A stretch of 64,000 nt of DNA from CAYVUV01 sp964455095 (GTDB taxonomy: Bacteria; Desulfobacterota; Binatia; HRBIN30; CADEER01), in assembly GCA_964455095.1 (NCBI GenBank), contig CAYVUV010000114.1:9698-73697 (forward strand), written 5' to 3'. Of the stretch, positions 15,652-23,786 are shown in pieces (positions within the stretch are counted from its first letter, which is position 1; each line of letters opens with the position of its first letter). Made by a program: the position numbers and the translations under genes. The notes beneath the pieces were generated by a model, which saw nothing but the letters and a program-made list of their open reading frames with translations, had not been told where the DNA came from and ran no database searches.

Positions 15652-17553
15652 CTACAGGCGCTCCGGCGCCGGCAGAGTGAAGTAGAAGGTCGCGCCGCGC
15701 TCGACCGCCCCTTCGCCCCAGACGCGGCCGCCGTGGCGGTGGATGATGCGCTGGACGGTCGCCAGACCGATGCCGCTGCCTTCGAACTCGCTCGGACTGT
15801 GCATGCGTTGGAAGGCGCCGAACAGCCGATCGGTGTAGGCGGGGTCGAAGCCGGCGCCGTCGTCGCGCACGAAGTAGACGGGCTCCCCATCGGTGCTCAG
15901 GACGCCGAGCTCGATGCGGGCGCGTTCGTGCTTGCCGGTATACTTCCAGGCGTTGCCGAGCAGGTTCTCGAGCGCCACGTGCAGGAGCCGCTCGTCGCCA
16001 TCGACGATGAGGCCGCCGGCGATCTCGATCTCCACGGTGCGTTCGGGATCCGTGCGGTGCAGCTCGGCTGCGATCTCCATCGCGTGGGCGCTGAGATCGA
16101 CCGTCCGCCGGCACATTTCGCGCTGCACCACGCGCGCCAGGCTCAGCATGTCCTCGATCAGAACCTCCATGCGCCTGGCGGCGTCGCCGACGCGATCGAC
16201 GAGCTGACGCGCCTCGGGCTTGAGATCGTCGGCGAAGTCCTCGAGCAGGATCTGCGTGTAGCCGTTGACGGCCCGCAACGGGGCGCGCAGGTCGTGTGAC
16301 ACGGAGTAGCTGAACGATTCGAGCTCCTGGTTGGCGAGCTCCAGCGCCTGCGTGCGCGCGCGCACGCGTTGTTCGAGGTCGGCGTTCAGGCGGCGGATCT
16401 CCTCCTCGGCCCGTTTGCGCTCGGTGATGTCGGTCGAGGTGCCCATCAATCCGACGACGTCGCCGTGCTCGTCGCGCAGGGCGATCGTGTTGACGTTGAG
16501 AATGCGACGGGTCCCGTCGCGGTGCTGGACGTGACTTTCGTGGTTGCGGTCGAAGCTCCCGCTGCGCAGGTTGCGCGCGAAGGTTTCCATTTCGTGTGGC
16601 AAGGCCTGAGTTTGAATGAGTATGTCGAACTTGCGTCCGATGAGCTCCTCGGGCTCGTAACCGTAGATGGCGCGGGTCGCCTCGTTGATGAACGTGATGG
16701 TTCCCTCTCGATCGACGGCCCAGACCAGATCGTGCGAGGTCTCGACCAGGCCGCGATAGGTGCGCTCGCTGAGGGCCAGGGCAGCCTCGACGCGTTTGCG
16801 CTCGGTGATGTCGGTCGATACGCCGATGAGCCCGATCAGCTCGCCGGCGGCATTGCGCACCGGGGAGTTGTGCACCTGGACGCTGAAGGGCGTGCCGTCG
16901 CGGCGTTGGACCTGCTGCTCGCCGCTCCAGCTTTCTCCGCGCTGCAGTTGCGCCAGGATCTCCGCGGCCTCGGTCCGCAGCGCGGTGGGGAAAGTGACGT
17001 CGACGATGTGGCGACCCATCACCTCCTCGGCCGGCCAGCCGTACAAGGTCTCGGCACAGCGATTCCAATAGGTGATGAACCCGTCGGGATCGACGGCGAT
17101 GATGGCCTGGCCGACGGCGTCGAGCAGCTTGGCCTGGAACTGCGCGGTCTGCTCCGCCAACTGCCGCGCCCGACGGTCCTCGCTCTCGCGCAGCTCGCGC
17201 CCGATGGCGGGAACCAGGCGGGTGAGATTGTGCTTGCTGACGAAGTCGTGCGCCCCGTTGGTCAGGGCGATGGTGGCGACTTCTTCGCCGACCTCGCCGG
17301 AGACGATGATGACCGGGACATCACACCCGTGTTCGCGGATCACGGTCAGCGCTTGCAGGGCGCCGAATCGCGGCATGACGTAGTCGCAGGTGATGACGTC
17401 CCACCCCGGCTTTGCCAATGCCGCGCGCAGGTCCGCCGCGGTATCGACGCGCTGCCAGTCGGGTTGGTAGCCGCCGCGCCGCAGCTCGTGCACGATCAGG
17501 AGGGCGTCGTCCTCCGAGTCTTCGATGAGCAATATGCGCAGAGGGCCGGACAT
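15652..17553 (-). CDS. Response receiver-PAS-PAS histidine kinase
   Basis: 633 aa from ATG 17553 (the frame is open to 17631 but MSGPLRILLIEDSEDDALL begins the receiver). Order: receiver at about 4-120 with acidic pair E11/D12 and phospho-acceptor D57 (WDVITCDYVMP); PAS 1 at about 138-255; PAS 2 at about 262-378, each ending in a TDITERKR junction; HisKA with H420 in SYSVSHDLRAPLR; HATPase with N-box LLGNAWKYT, G1 DDGAGFD and G2 GSGIGLATV. There are no membrane segments, so it senses a cytoplasmic signal or receives phosphate from another kinase through its own N-terminal receiver. No separate output regulator is adjacent. It is divergent from glutathione reductase across 149 bp. Confidence 0.92.
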   Translation of the reverse strand: MSGPLRILLIEDSEDDALLIVHELRRGGYQPDWQRVDTAADLRAALAKPGWDVITCDYVMPRFGALQALTVIREHGCDVPVIIVSGEVGEEVATIALTNGAHDFVSKHNLTRLVPAIGRELRESEDRRARQLAEQTAQFQAKLLDAVGQAIIAVDPDGFITYWNRCAETLYGWPAEEVMGRHIVDVTFPTALRTEAAEILAQLQRGESWSGEQQVQRRDGTPFSVQVHNSPVRNAAGELIGLIGVSTDITERKRVEAALALSERTYRGLVETSHDLVWAVDREGTITFINEATRAIYGYEPEELIGRKFDILIQTQALPHEMETFARNLRSGSFDRNHESHVQHRDGTRRILNVNTIALRDEHGDVVGLMGTSTDITERKRAEEEIRRLNADLEQRVRARTQALELANQELESFSYSVSHDLRAPLRAVNGYTQILLEDFADDLKPEARQLVDRVGDAARRMEVLIEDMLSLARVVQREMCRRTVDLSAHAMEIAAELHRTDPERTVEIEIAGGLIVDGDERLLHVALENLLGNAWKYTGKHERARIELGVLSTDGEPVYFVRDDGAGFDPAYTDRLFGAFQRMHSPSEFEGSGIGLATVQRIIHRHGGRVWGEGAVERGATFYFTLPAPERL

Positions 17554-17583
17554 GGTGGGAGACTCGCTGAATTCGTGTCTATC

Positions 17584-17595
17584 GGAGCCGGCTCC
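17584..17595. promoter_or_regulatory. 12-bp perfect palindrome in divergent promoter
   Basis: GGAGCCGGCTCC, 31 bp upstream of the kinase start and about 108 bp upstream of the reductase start. A candidate operator by position only; a short G/C palindrome can arise by chance in such a GC-rich genome. Confidence 0.3.
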
Positions 17596-17702
17596 TCGAA
17601 TACAAGCGGCGGCGGTGAGACGGCCCCCCAAAGCGTGTTGCAGGTCGGCAATTCCTGATACAAGGCCCCGGTGCCCGCTGCCGTTGGGCCCAGCACCCCA
17701 GC

Positions 17703-19049
17703 ATGGCTTTCGACTACGACCTCTTCGTCATCGGTGCCGGATCGGCCGGCCTGCGCGCCAGTCGCGTGGCGGCGCGCTACGGCGCGCGCGTGGCGGTGGC
17801 CGAGGAGCGCTACCTCGGCGGCACCTGCGTCAACGTCGGCTGCATCCCGAAGAAGCTCTTGCTGTTCGGGGCGCACTTTGCCGCCGACTTTGCCGACGCC
17901 GCGAGCTACGGCTGGGCGGTCGGGTACCCGACCTTCGACTGGCCCACCCTGATCGCGGCCAAGGATGGCGAGATCGCGCGCCTGAACGGCGTCTACCGCC
18001 GCCTGCTCGACGATGCCGGCGTGCGGCGCGTCGAGGGGCGTGCGCGGTTGCTCGACGCGCACATGGTGGGCGTCGGCGCGCAGCGCTTCACGGCGGCGTA
18101 CGTCCTGATCGCCACGGGAGCCTGGCCCGTCATCCCGCCCATACCCGGGCGCGAGCTGGCCATCACCTCCAACGAGGTCTTCTTCCTCGACCAGCTCCCG
18201 CCGCGGGTTGTCATCGTCGGCGGCGGATACGTCGGCGTCGAGCTGGCCGGCATCTTTCACGGTCTCGGCAGCCAGGTGGTCCAAACGCATCGCGGCGACC
18301 TGTTCCTGCGCGGCTTCGACGATGACGTGCGCCAGGCGCTGGCGGTCGAGATGCGGCGCACGGGCGTCGATCTGCGTTTCGGGGTGAACGTCGCGGCCAT
18401 CGAGCGCGCCGGCGCGGGGCTGCGCGCGCAGTTGAGCGACGGCAGCGCCGTCGAGACCGACGCCGTGCTGTTTGCCACCGGCAGGGCGCCGCATACGGCG
18501 GACCTGGGTCTGCAAGCCGCCGCTGTCGAGTGCACTGCCACCGGGGCGATTGCCGTCGATGCATACTCGCGCACCAGCGTGCCGAACATCTACGCCGTCG
18601 GCGATGTCACCGACCGCCTCATGTTGACGCCGGTCGCCATTGCCGAGGGGCAAGCGTTCGCGGAAACGGTCTTCAACGCCACGCCGACGAAGCCCGACTA
18701 CTGCGGCGTGCCGTCGGCGGTCTTCAGCCAGCCGCCGGTCGCGACCGTCGGTCTGACGGAAGCGGCGGCGCGCGCCAGCCTGGCGGCGGTCGATATCTAT
18801 CGCTCGAGCTTCACGCCGCTCAAGCATTCGCTCACCGGGCGCGGCGAGCGCACCACGATCAAGCTGGTGGTCGATGCGGCCACGCAGCGCGTTGTCGGTT
18901 GTCACATGGTCGGAGCCGACGCTCCCGAAATCATCCAGGGGCTGGCGCTGGCGCTCAAGTGCGGCGCGACGAAGGCCCAGTTCGACGCCACCATCGGGAT
19001 CCATCCGACCGCGGCGGAAGAATTCTTCACGCTGCGCACCCGGTTGTAG
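17703..19049 (+). CDS. gor: Glutathione-disulfide reductase
   Basis: 448 aa, usual for Gor. FAD-binding GAGSAG at the N-terminus; redox disulfide C42/C47 in GGTCVNVGCIPKKL, which is the glutathione-reductase form of the motif; the second dinucleotide fold has VIVGGGYVGVELAG; the FAD-binding IYAVGDVTDR is followed by the interface region, and the C-terminal HPTAAEEFF supplies the catalytic His-Glu of the dimer. It reduces GSSG with NADPH (the Arg pattern after the second fold was not tested). Divergent from the histidine kinase; the next gene is 25 nt downstream on the same strand. Dihydrolipoamide or mycothione reductase are less likely because the redox motif and the end are Gor-like. Confidence 0.88.
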   Translation: MAFDYDLFVIGAGSAGLRASRVAARYGARVAVAEERYLGGTCVNVGCIPKKLLLFGAHFAADFADAASYGWAVGYPTFDWPTLIAAKDGEIARLNGVYRRLLDDAGVRRVEGRARLLDAHMVGVGAQRFTAAYVLIATGAWPVIPPIPGRELAITSNEVFFLDQLPPRVVIVGGGYVGVELAGIFHGLGSQVVQTHRGDLFLRGFDDDVRQALAVEMRRTGVDLRFGVNVAAIERAGAGLRAQLSDGSAVETDAVLFATGRAPHTADLGLQAAAVECTATGAIAVDAYSRTSVPNIYAVGDVTDRLMLTPVAIAEGQAFAETVFNATPTKPDYCGVPSAVFSQPPVATVGLTEAAARASLAAVDIYRSSFTPLKHSLTGRGERTTIKLVVDAATQRVVGCHMVGADAPEIIQGLALALKCGATKAQFDATIGIHPTAAEEFFTLRTRL

Positions 19050-19074
19050 GCTGGTGTCAGTCGGGGCGCTTGCG

Positions 19075-21228
19075 ATGGCCACGCCGAAGTGTCCGCAGTG
19101 CGGGCGCGCCAACCCGTCCGACAGCAACTTCTGCAACCAGTGCGGTGCCGCGGTGGCGGGCGTGGCTCAATCGGCGCGGCCGCCGCGGGCGCCGATCGCG
19201 TCGGGCCCGCGCGCCTATACGCCCAATCACCTGGTCGAGAAGATTCTCGGCTCGCGCAGCGCGCTGGAGGGCGAGCGCAAGCAGGTGACGGTGTTCTTCG
19301 CCGACGTGAAGGAGTCGATGGACATCGCCGAGCGCGTCGACCCGGAGGAGTGGCACCGCCTCATGGACCGGTTCTTCGCCATTCTCGCCGACGGCATCCA
19401 CCGCTTCGAGGGCTCGATCAACCAGTTCACCGGCGATGGGGCGATGGCCCTGTTCGGTGCGCCGATCGCCCACGAGGACCACGCCCAGCGCGCCTGCCAC
19501 GCGGCGCTGCACCTGCGCGAGCAGCTGCGCGCCTTTGGCCGCGAGCTCGAGCGCACGCACGGCCTGAGCTTCGCCGTCCGCATGGGGCTGAACTCCGGCG
19601 AGGTGATCGTCGGCCGCATCGGCGACGATCTGCGCATGGATTACACCGCCCAGGGCCACACCGTCGGCCTGGCGGCGCGCATGCAACAGATCGCCGAAGC
19701 CGGCGAGATCTATCTCACCGCCGACACGGCCGCCCTGGTGTCCCGCTTCTTCGCGCTGCACCCGGTCGGGCGCCTTCGCGTCAAGGGGGTGCGCGAGCCG
19801 GTGCGCACCCTGGCGCTGAGTGGCATCGGTCCGGCCCGCACACGCCTCGATGCGGCGCGCGCGCGCGGCTTCTCGCGCCTGGTCGGGCGCGCCGACGAAG
19901 CCGCCGTGCTGGAACGGGCGCTGAGCCGGGCCGTGTCGGGCGATGGGCAGGTGCTCGGCGTCGCCGGCGCACCGGGGGTCGGCAAGAGCCGGCTGTGTCA
20001 GGAAGCGGTCGACCGCTGGCGCGCCGAGGGCATGGCCGTCGCCGAAGCGCATTGCCCGGCGCACGGGCGCTCGCTGCCGGGGGCGGCGCTGCTCGATCTG
20101 CTGCGCAGCGTGTTCGGCATCAGCCCGGCCGACCGCCCGGCCGCGAGCCGGCGGCGCGTGCGCCAGCGCTTGCAGAGCCTGCGCCGCGGCCTGCTCAGCG
20201 ATCTGCCCCTGGTGCTCGACTTTCTCGGCATTCCCGATCCCAAACATCCACTGCCGAGCATCGATCCCACGGCGCGCCGCGCGCAGCTCTGCTCGTTCGT
20301 TTGCCGCCTGGTGCAGACCCACAGCGCCAGCGCACCGATGGTGCTGTTGATCGACGACGTGCATTGGATCGACGCGGAGAGCGACGCCTTCCTGGCGCAG
20401 TTGGTCGATGCAGTAGGGTGGACGCGCACGCTCCTGGTGCTCAACTTTCGGCCCGACTACTCCGCCGAATGGATGGGCGTGCCCTACTACCGGCCGCTGT
20501 CGGTCGCACCGCTCGACGCCGGCGCGGCGGGCGACCTGCTGCGCGAGCTGGTCGGTGACGGCGACGCGATGGCGCCGCTGCGCGCGGTGATTCAGCAGCG
20601 GGCGGAGGGCAATCCGTTCTTCATCGAGGAGATCGTTCAGTCACTGCTCGATCAGGGAGTGCTCGTGCGCGAGCGCCGGCCGAGCGGCGGCGCGCCCGTG
20701 CGCCTGGCGCGTCCAGTCGAGGAGATCCGGATTCCCGCCACGGTGCAGTCCGTGCTGGCCGCGCGCATCGACGGCCTGCCGGAGCGGGCCAAGCAGGTGC
20801 TGCAAACCGCGGCGGTGATCGGCAAGCGCTTCTCCGAGCCGGTGTTGCGCCTGGCGCTCGCGTCGGAGGCGCCGCCCGATGAGGCGGGCAGTCCCGATGC
20901 CGTGGCGCAGGCCTTGCGCACACTCCAGCGCACCGACCTGATTCGCACCGAAGGCGAGGGCGCGCCGGCGGAGTACGCCTTCAAGCATCCCTTGACCCAG
21001 GAGGTCGCCTACGGCGCGCAGCTCCAGGAAGCGCGCGCCCGCCAACACGAGATCGTCGCGCGCGCGCTCGAAGTCGTGCACGCGGCCCGCCTCGGCGAGC
21101 ACGCCGCGCTGCTCGCCCACCACTGGGCGGCGGCCCACAAGCGTTCGGAAGCGCAGCTGTGGCACCGCCGCGCCGCGCTGCGCGTCACCAACATCCAGGT
21201 CAGCCGCGCACGCGGGCCACGGACCTGA
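19075..21228 (+). CDS. Class III adenylate/guanylate cyclase with AAA ATPase, short form
   Basis: 717 aa from ATG 19075. Order: zinc ribbon with C6, C9, C20, C23 (CPQCGRANPSDSNFCNQCG); class III cyclase domain at about 70-240, with metal-binding Asp in FFADVKESMD and FTGDGAMALFG; AAA-type ATPase with Walker A near 297 (GAPGVGKSRL) and Walker B near 422 (VLLIDDVHWIDAESD). Typical members continue for several hundred residues as TPR repeats. This one stops right after QLWHRRAALRVTNIQ, with a tail RARGPRT, so the TPR region is missing. The last bases and the next 25 run into CTCACGCGAAGACCGCGAAG, a sequence typical of dispersed repeats, which suggests loss by recombination. ATP and cyclase sites look intact. 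Confidence 0.85.
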   Translation: MATPKCPQCGRANPSDSNFCNQCGAAVAGVAQSARPPRAPIASGPRAYTPNHLVEKILGSRSALEGERKQVTVFFADVKESMDIAERVDPEEWHRLMDRFFAILADGIHRFEGSINQFTGDGAMALFGAPIAHEDHAQRACHAALHLREQLRAFGRELERTHGLSFAVRMGLNSGEVIVGRIGDDLRMDYTAQGHTVGLAARMQQIAEAGEIYLTADTAALVSRFFALHPVGRLRVKGVREPVRTLALSGIGPARTRLDAARARGFSRLVGRADEAAVLERALSRAVSGDGQVLGVAGAPGVGKSRLCQEAVDRWRAEGMAVAEAHCPAHGRSLPGAALLDLLRSVFGISPADRPAASRRRVRQRLQSLRRGLLSDLPLVLDFLGIPDPKHPLPSIDPTARRAQLCSFVCRLVQTHSASAPMVLLIDDVHWIDAESDAFLAQLVDAVGWTRTLLVLNFRPDYSAEWMGVPYYRPLSVAPLDAGAAGDLLRELVGDGDAMAPLRAVIQQRAEGNPFFIEEIVQSLLDQGVLVRERRPSGGAPVRLARPVEEIRIPATVQSVLAARIDGLPERAKQVLQTAAVIGKRFSEPVLRLALASEAPPDEAGSPDAVAQALRTLQRTDLIRTEGEGAPAEYAFKHPLTQEVAYGAQLQEARARQHEIVARALEVVHAARLGEHAALLAHHWAAAHKRSEAQLWHRRAALRVTNIQVSRARGPRT

Positions 21229-21263
21229 AGCTCACGCGAAGACCGCGAAGGGGGGAGTGCCGG

Positions 21264-22460
21264 CTACTGATTCGGCCGCTCGGCGGCGCGCCAGAGGTAC
21301 CAGCTCGCCACGGTGCGGTATGGCTTCCAACGCAGGCCGCGCTTCATGACGTCCTGGGGCGTGGGCAACTCGCGCTTCTTGAACGCAATGCCGAAGCCCT
21401 TGCGCACGCCGTAGTCGTCTGCGGGCAACACGTCCGGTCGGCCGAGGCGGAACATGAGCAGCATCTCCGCCGTCCAGCGTCCGATGCCGCGCACCTCGGT
21501 GAGGCGCTCGATGACCGCTTCGTCGTCCATGCGATGAACGTCGGCCAGGCTCGGCAGCGCGCCGTCGGCGGTGCGGCGCGCCAGGTCGCGCAGGGCCAGG
21601 AGCTTCGGGCGCGAGAGACCGGCGGCGCGCAGGGAGTCGTCGTCGGTGCGCAGGATCTGCTCCGCGGTCGGGCCGCGGTTCGGGTTGGGGCCGAGCGCGC
21701 AGACGCGCCCGTAGATCGTCGCGGCGGCCTTGCCGCTCAGCTGCTGGTAGACGATCGCCTCGGCCAGCGCGCCGAAGAGGCTCGAGGTCTTCTTCAGCTC
21801 CATGCGAAAGGGCCCGGCGGCGTCGATGACGCGCGCCAGGGCGGGGTCGGCGGCGCGCAGGTGTGCCACGGCGGTGTCGGGGTCGAAGCCAAACGCGCCG
21901 TCGCCGTCGAACAGTGCCAGCTGGCCGTTGTCGGTCGGGGTGCCGAAGGCGGCGCGTTCGATTTCCAACATGCGCAGCTTGGTCGTCGTACCGCCATTGG
22001 CGGAGAAGCCGCCGACCTTGCCGCCGGCGGCGACGACGCGGTGGCAGGGCACGACGATCGCAAACGGGTTGCGCCCGAGCGCCTGGCCCACCGCTCGCGC
22101 CGAACCGGGCTCGCCGAGTCGCTTGGCGATCTCGCCGTACGTCAGCGTCGCACCGGGCGGGATGGTGCGCGCCACCTCATAGACGCGGCGATGAAAGGAG
22201 GGCACGCTCTCCATGTCGAGCGCGATGGCGGAGAGGTCGCTCGTGGCGCCGCGCAGCAGCGCGGCGATGGCGTCGAGCGCGCGCTGCACCGCCGGCGGCG
22301 GTGACGCCTCGCGGGCGCCGGGGAAGCGTCGCAAGAGGCGGGCGCGCGTCGCGGACTCGCGCGCTTCGGGCAGCTGCACGCCGATGACGCCGGACCCGCA
22401 CCAGGCGATGCCGCAGCGGCCGATGGTGGTATCGAAGAGGCTGTAAGCCGGTTCCGTCAT
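21264..22460 (-). CDS. MGMT-AlkA fusion: alkylated-DNA repair protein
   Basis: 398 aa. N-terminal part (about 1-175) is O6-methylguanine-DNA methyltransferase: the acceptor C139 lies in IVVPCHRVV, preceded by GEIAKRLGEPGSARAVGQAL, with the Asn/Gly region after. C-terminal part (about 190-395) is a DNA-3-methyladenine glycosylase of the HhH-GPD type: helix-hairpin-helix VRGIGRWTAEMLL and catalytic Asp in LPADDYGVRKG, plus AEAIVYQQLSGKAAATIYGR. The protein can therefore both remove methyl from O6-guanine and excise N-alkyl purines. Start ATG 22460. It follows the amidohydrolase gene on the same strand by 29 nt. Confidence 0.9.
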   Translation of the reverse strand: MTEPAYSLFDTTIGRCGIAWCGSGVIGVQLPEARESATRARLLRRFPGAREASPPPAVQRALDAIAALLRGATSDLSAIALDMESVPSFHRRVYEVARTIPPGATLTYGEIAKRLGEPGSARAVGQALGRNPFAIVVPCHRVVAAGGKVGGFSANGGTTTKLRMLEIERAAFGTPTDNGQLALFDGDGAFGFDPDTAVAHLRAADPALARVIDAAGPFRMELKKTSSLFGALAEAIVYQQLSGKAAATIYGRVCALGPNPNRGPTAEQILRTDDDSLRAAGLSRPKLLALRDLARRTADGALPSLADVHRMDDEAVIERLTEVRGIGRWTAEMLLMFRLGRPDVLPADDYGVRKGFGIAFKKRELPTPQDVMKRGLRWKPYRTVASWYLWRAAERPNQ

Positions 22461-22489
22461 GCGGCGATCGCGGCAGCGCCGGTGCTTCC

Positions 22490-23638
22490 TCAGCTGCGGC
22501 GCAACAGGAACGAGATGTTGTCGCCGAACAGACCGGGGGCGGCGCCGCTGGCGGCGTCGAGACCGCCGGCGGCGTAGTCGGCGAGCGGCGTCCGCGTGCC
22601 CTCGGAGTGGGGATAGTCGCTGCAGCACATCAGGATGTCGGCGCCGCCCATCTGCTGTGCGATGTGGGCCGGTGACTCGTAGGCGAAGGACGACACGCGC
22701 ACCTGGCGGCGAAAGTAGTCGCTCGGTTGGAGTGCGAGCTCGGCCGGCGCGCTGCCGTTGAGCTGGCGGGTGAACGCGGCGCCGCCGTCGAGCATCATCA
22801 AGAACATCGGCACCCAGATGGAGGAGAGCTCGACGATGCCGATGCGCAGGTCGGGGAAGCGCTCGAACGTGCCGTTGAGAATCAGGTCGGCACACGCCAG
22901 CGCTGCAGCGGTGGAGATGAAGACCGCTTCGAGCACCGGCACGAACGCCGTGCCGTCGTCCGTGTACCACCCGTCAGCAAACGGGCGCGGTTGATCGGCG
23001 ACGTGGAAGCAGGGCGTGATGCCGTGGGCACAGAACGCCGCCCACAGCCGGTCGTGGTCGCGGTGCGACGGCGGCCGGCCGTCGACCAGGGCCGGTGCGA
23101 TCATGGCCAGGCGCACGCCCGCCTTGGCGAGGTCGCGCAGCTGCGCTTCGAGCCAGGCCGGATCACGCAAGCTCAGATGCGCCACTGGATGTAGCCGGCC
23201 GCGGCCCTCGTGCGCCACCGTTGTGCACCAGCGATTCCACGCCGCCATGTTGGCCAGCATGGCCGGCGGCGCGCCGTGCAGCGATCGCTCCCAGAGCAGA
23301 CCGTAGTTGGGAAAGAGCACCGCCTCGTCGATGCCGAGCTCGGCCAGCATCGCCAGTCGGGCAGCGGGCTCCCAGTAGGCACGCGGTAGCACCTCGTCGT
23401 AGCGCGTCAGCGGCGCCAGCCCGGCGCGTGCCCGGCGATGCTGCTCGCCGATCTCGGCCGTGTGTCCGGGCACCTGCACTTCAGCCAGGCCGATGCGCCG
23501 ATCGCGCCACCGCAGCCAGGGTGTCCCGCTTGCGTCGTCCTCGATCCGCAGCGCTTCGTCGCGCATGCCCGGATCGATGTGGTCGCGCCACAACGTCCGC
23601 GACTCGTACAAGTGTTGATCGGAGTCGATGATCGCCAC
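22490..23638 (-). CDS. Amidohydrolase family metal-dependent hydrolase (ACMSD-like)
   Basis: 382 aa from GTG 23638, chosen because the family N-terminus IIDSDQHLYE (a D-x-H metal motif) starts at once; the longer frame upstream is the divergent promoter. The chain has the amidohydrolase-2 (PF04909) layout: ITPCFHVADQP near the middle carries a metal-ligand His, and ILMCCSDYPHSEGTR near the end carries the catalytic Asp and the SDYPH signature. Members are decarboxylases or hydrolases of aromatic or alkyl acids. Substrate unknown. The following gene is the MGMT-AlkA fusion, which has no obvious functional link. Divergent from the pdxR-like gene. Confidence 0.82.
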   Translation of the reverse strand: MAIIDSDQHLYESRTLWRDHIDPGMRDEALRIEDDASGTPWLRWRDRRIGLAEVQVPGHTAEIGEQHRRARAGLAPLTRYDEVLPRAYWEPAARLAMLAELGIDEAVLFPNYGLLWERSLHGAPPAMLANMAAWNRWCTTVAHEGRGRLHPVAHLSLRDPAWLEAQLRDLAKAGVRLAMIAPALVDGRPPSHRDHDRLWAAFCAHGITPCFHVADQPRPFADGWYTDDGTAFVPVLEAVFISTAAALACADLILNGTFERFPDLRIGIVELSSIWVPMFLMMLDGGAAFTRQLNGSAPAELALQPSDYFRRQVRVSSFAYESPAHIAQQMGGADILMCCSDYPHSEGTRTPLADYAAGGLDAASGAAPGLFGDNISFLLRRS

Positions 23639-23681
23639 GAGCAGGCTATACGGCGGGGCGGTGCGAGGCGTCAAGGTGTCC

Positions 23682-23725
23682 GGCCAATAGGTCCTATAAG
23701 ACCCATAGGTCGTATGGGATTGGCC
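23682..23725. promoter_or_regulatory. Nested inverted repeats in divergent promoter of pdxR-like gene
   Basis: Outer pair GGCCAAT (23682-23688) / ATTGGCC (23719-23725). Inner pair CCCATA (23702-23707) / TATGGG (23713-23718), spacer GGTCG, and a further ATAG/CTAT pair at about 23688-23698. It is unusually AT-rich for this genome and lies 62-105 bp upstream of the regulator start. It could be the operator of the MocR-type regulator itself, or a short dispersed palindrome; both fit. Confidence 0.5.
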
Positions 23726-23786
23726 TGGAGATGTCTCCCATTTATTGGATTTGACCCGGCCAAAGCTCAACTCTACCCTGGCCACC

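Noticed and set aside
16369..17658. Plus-strand frame opposite the histidine kinase
   Set aside because: Shadow of an unambiguous receiver/PAS/kinase gene.
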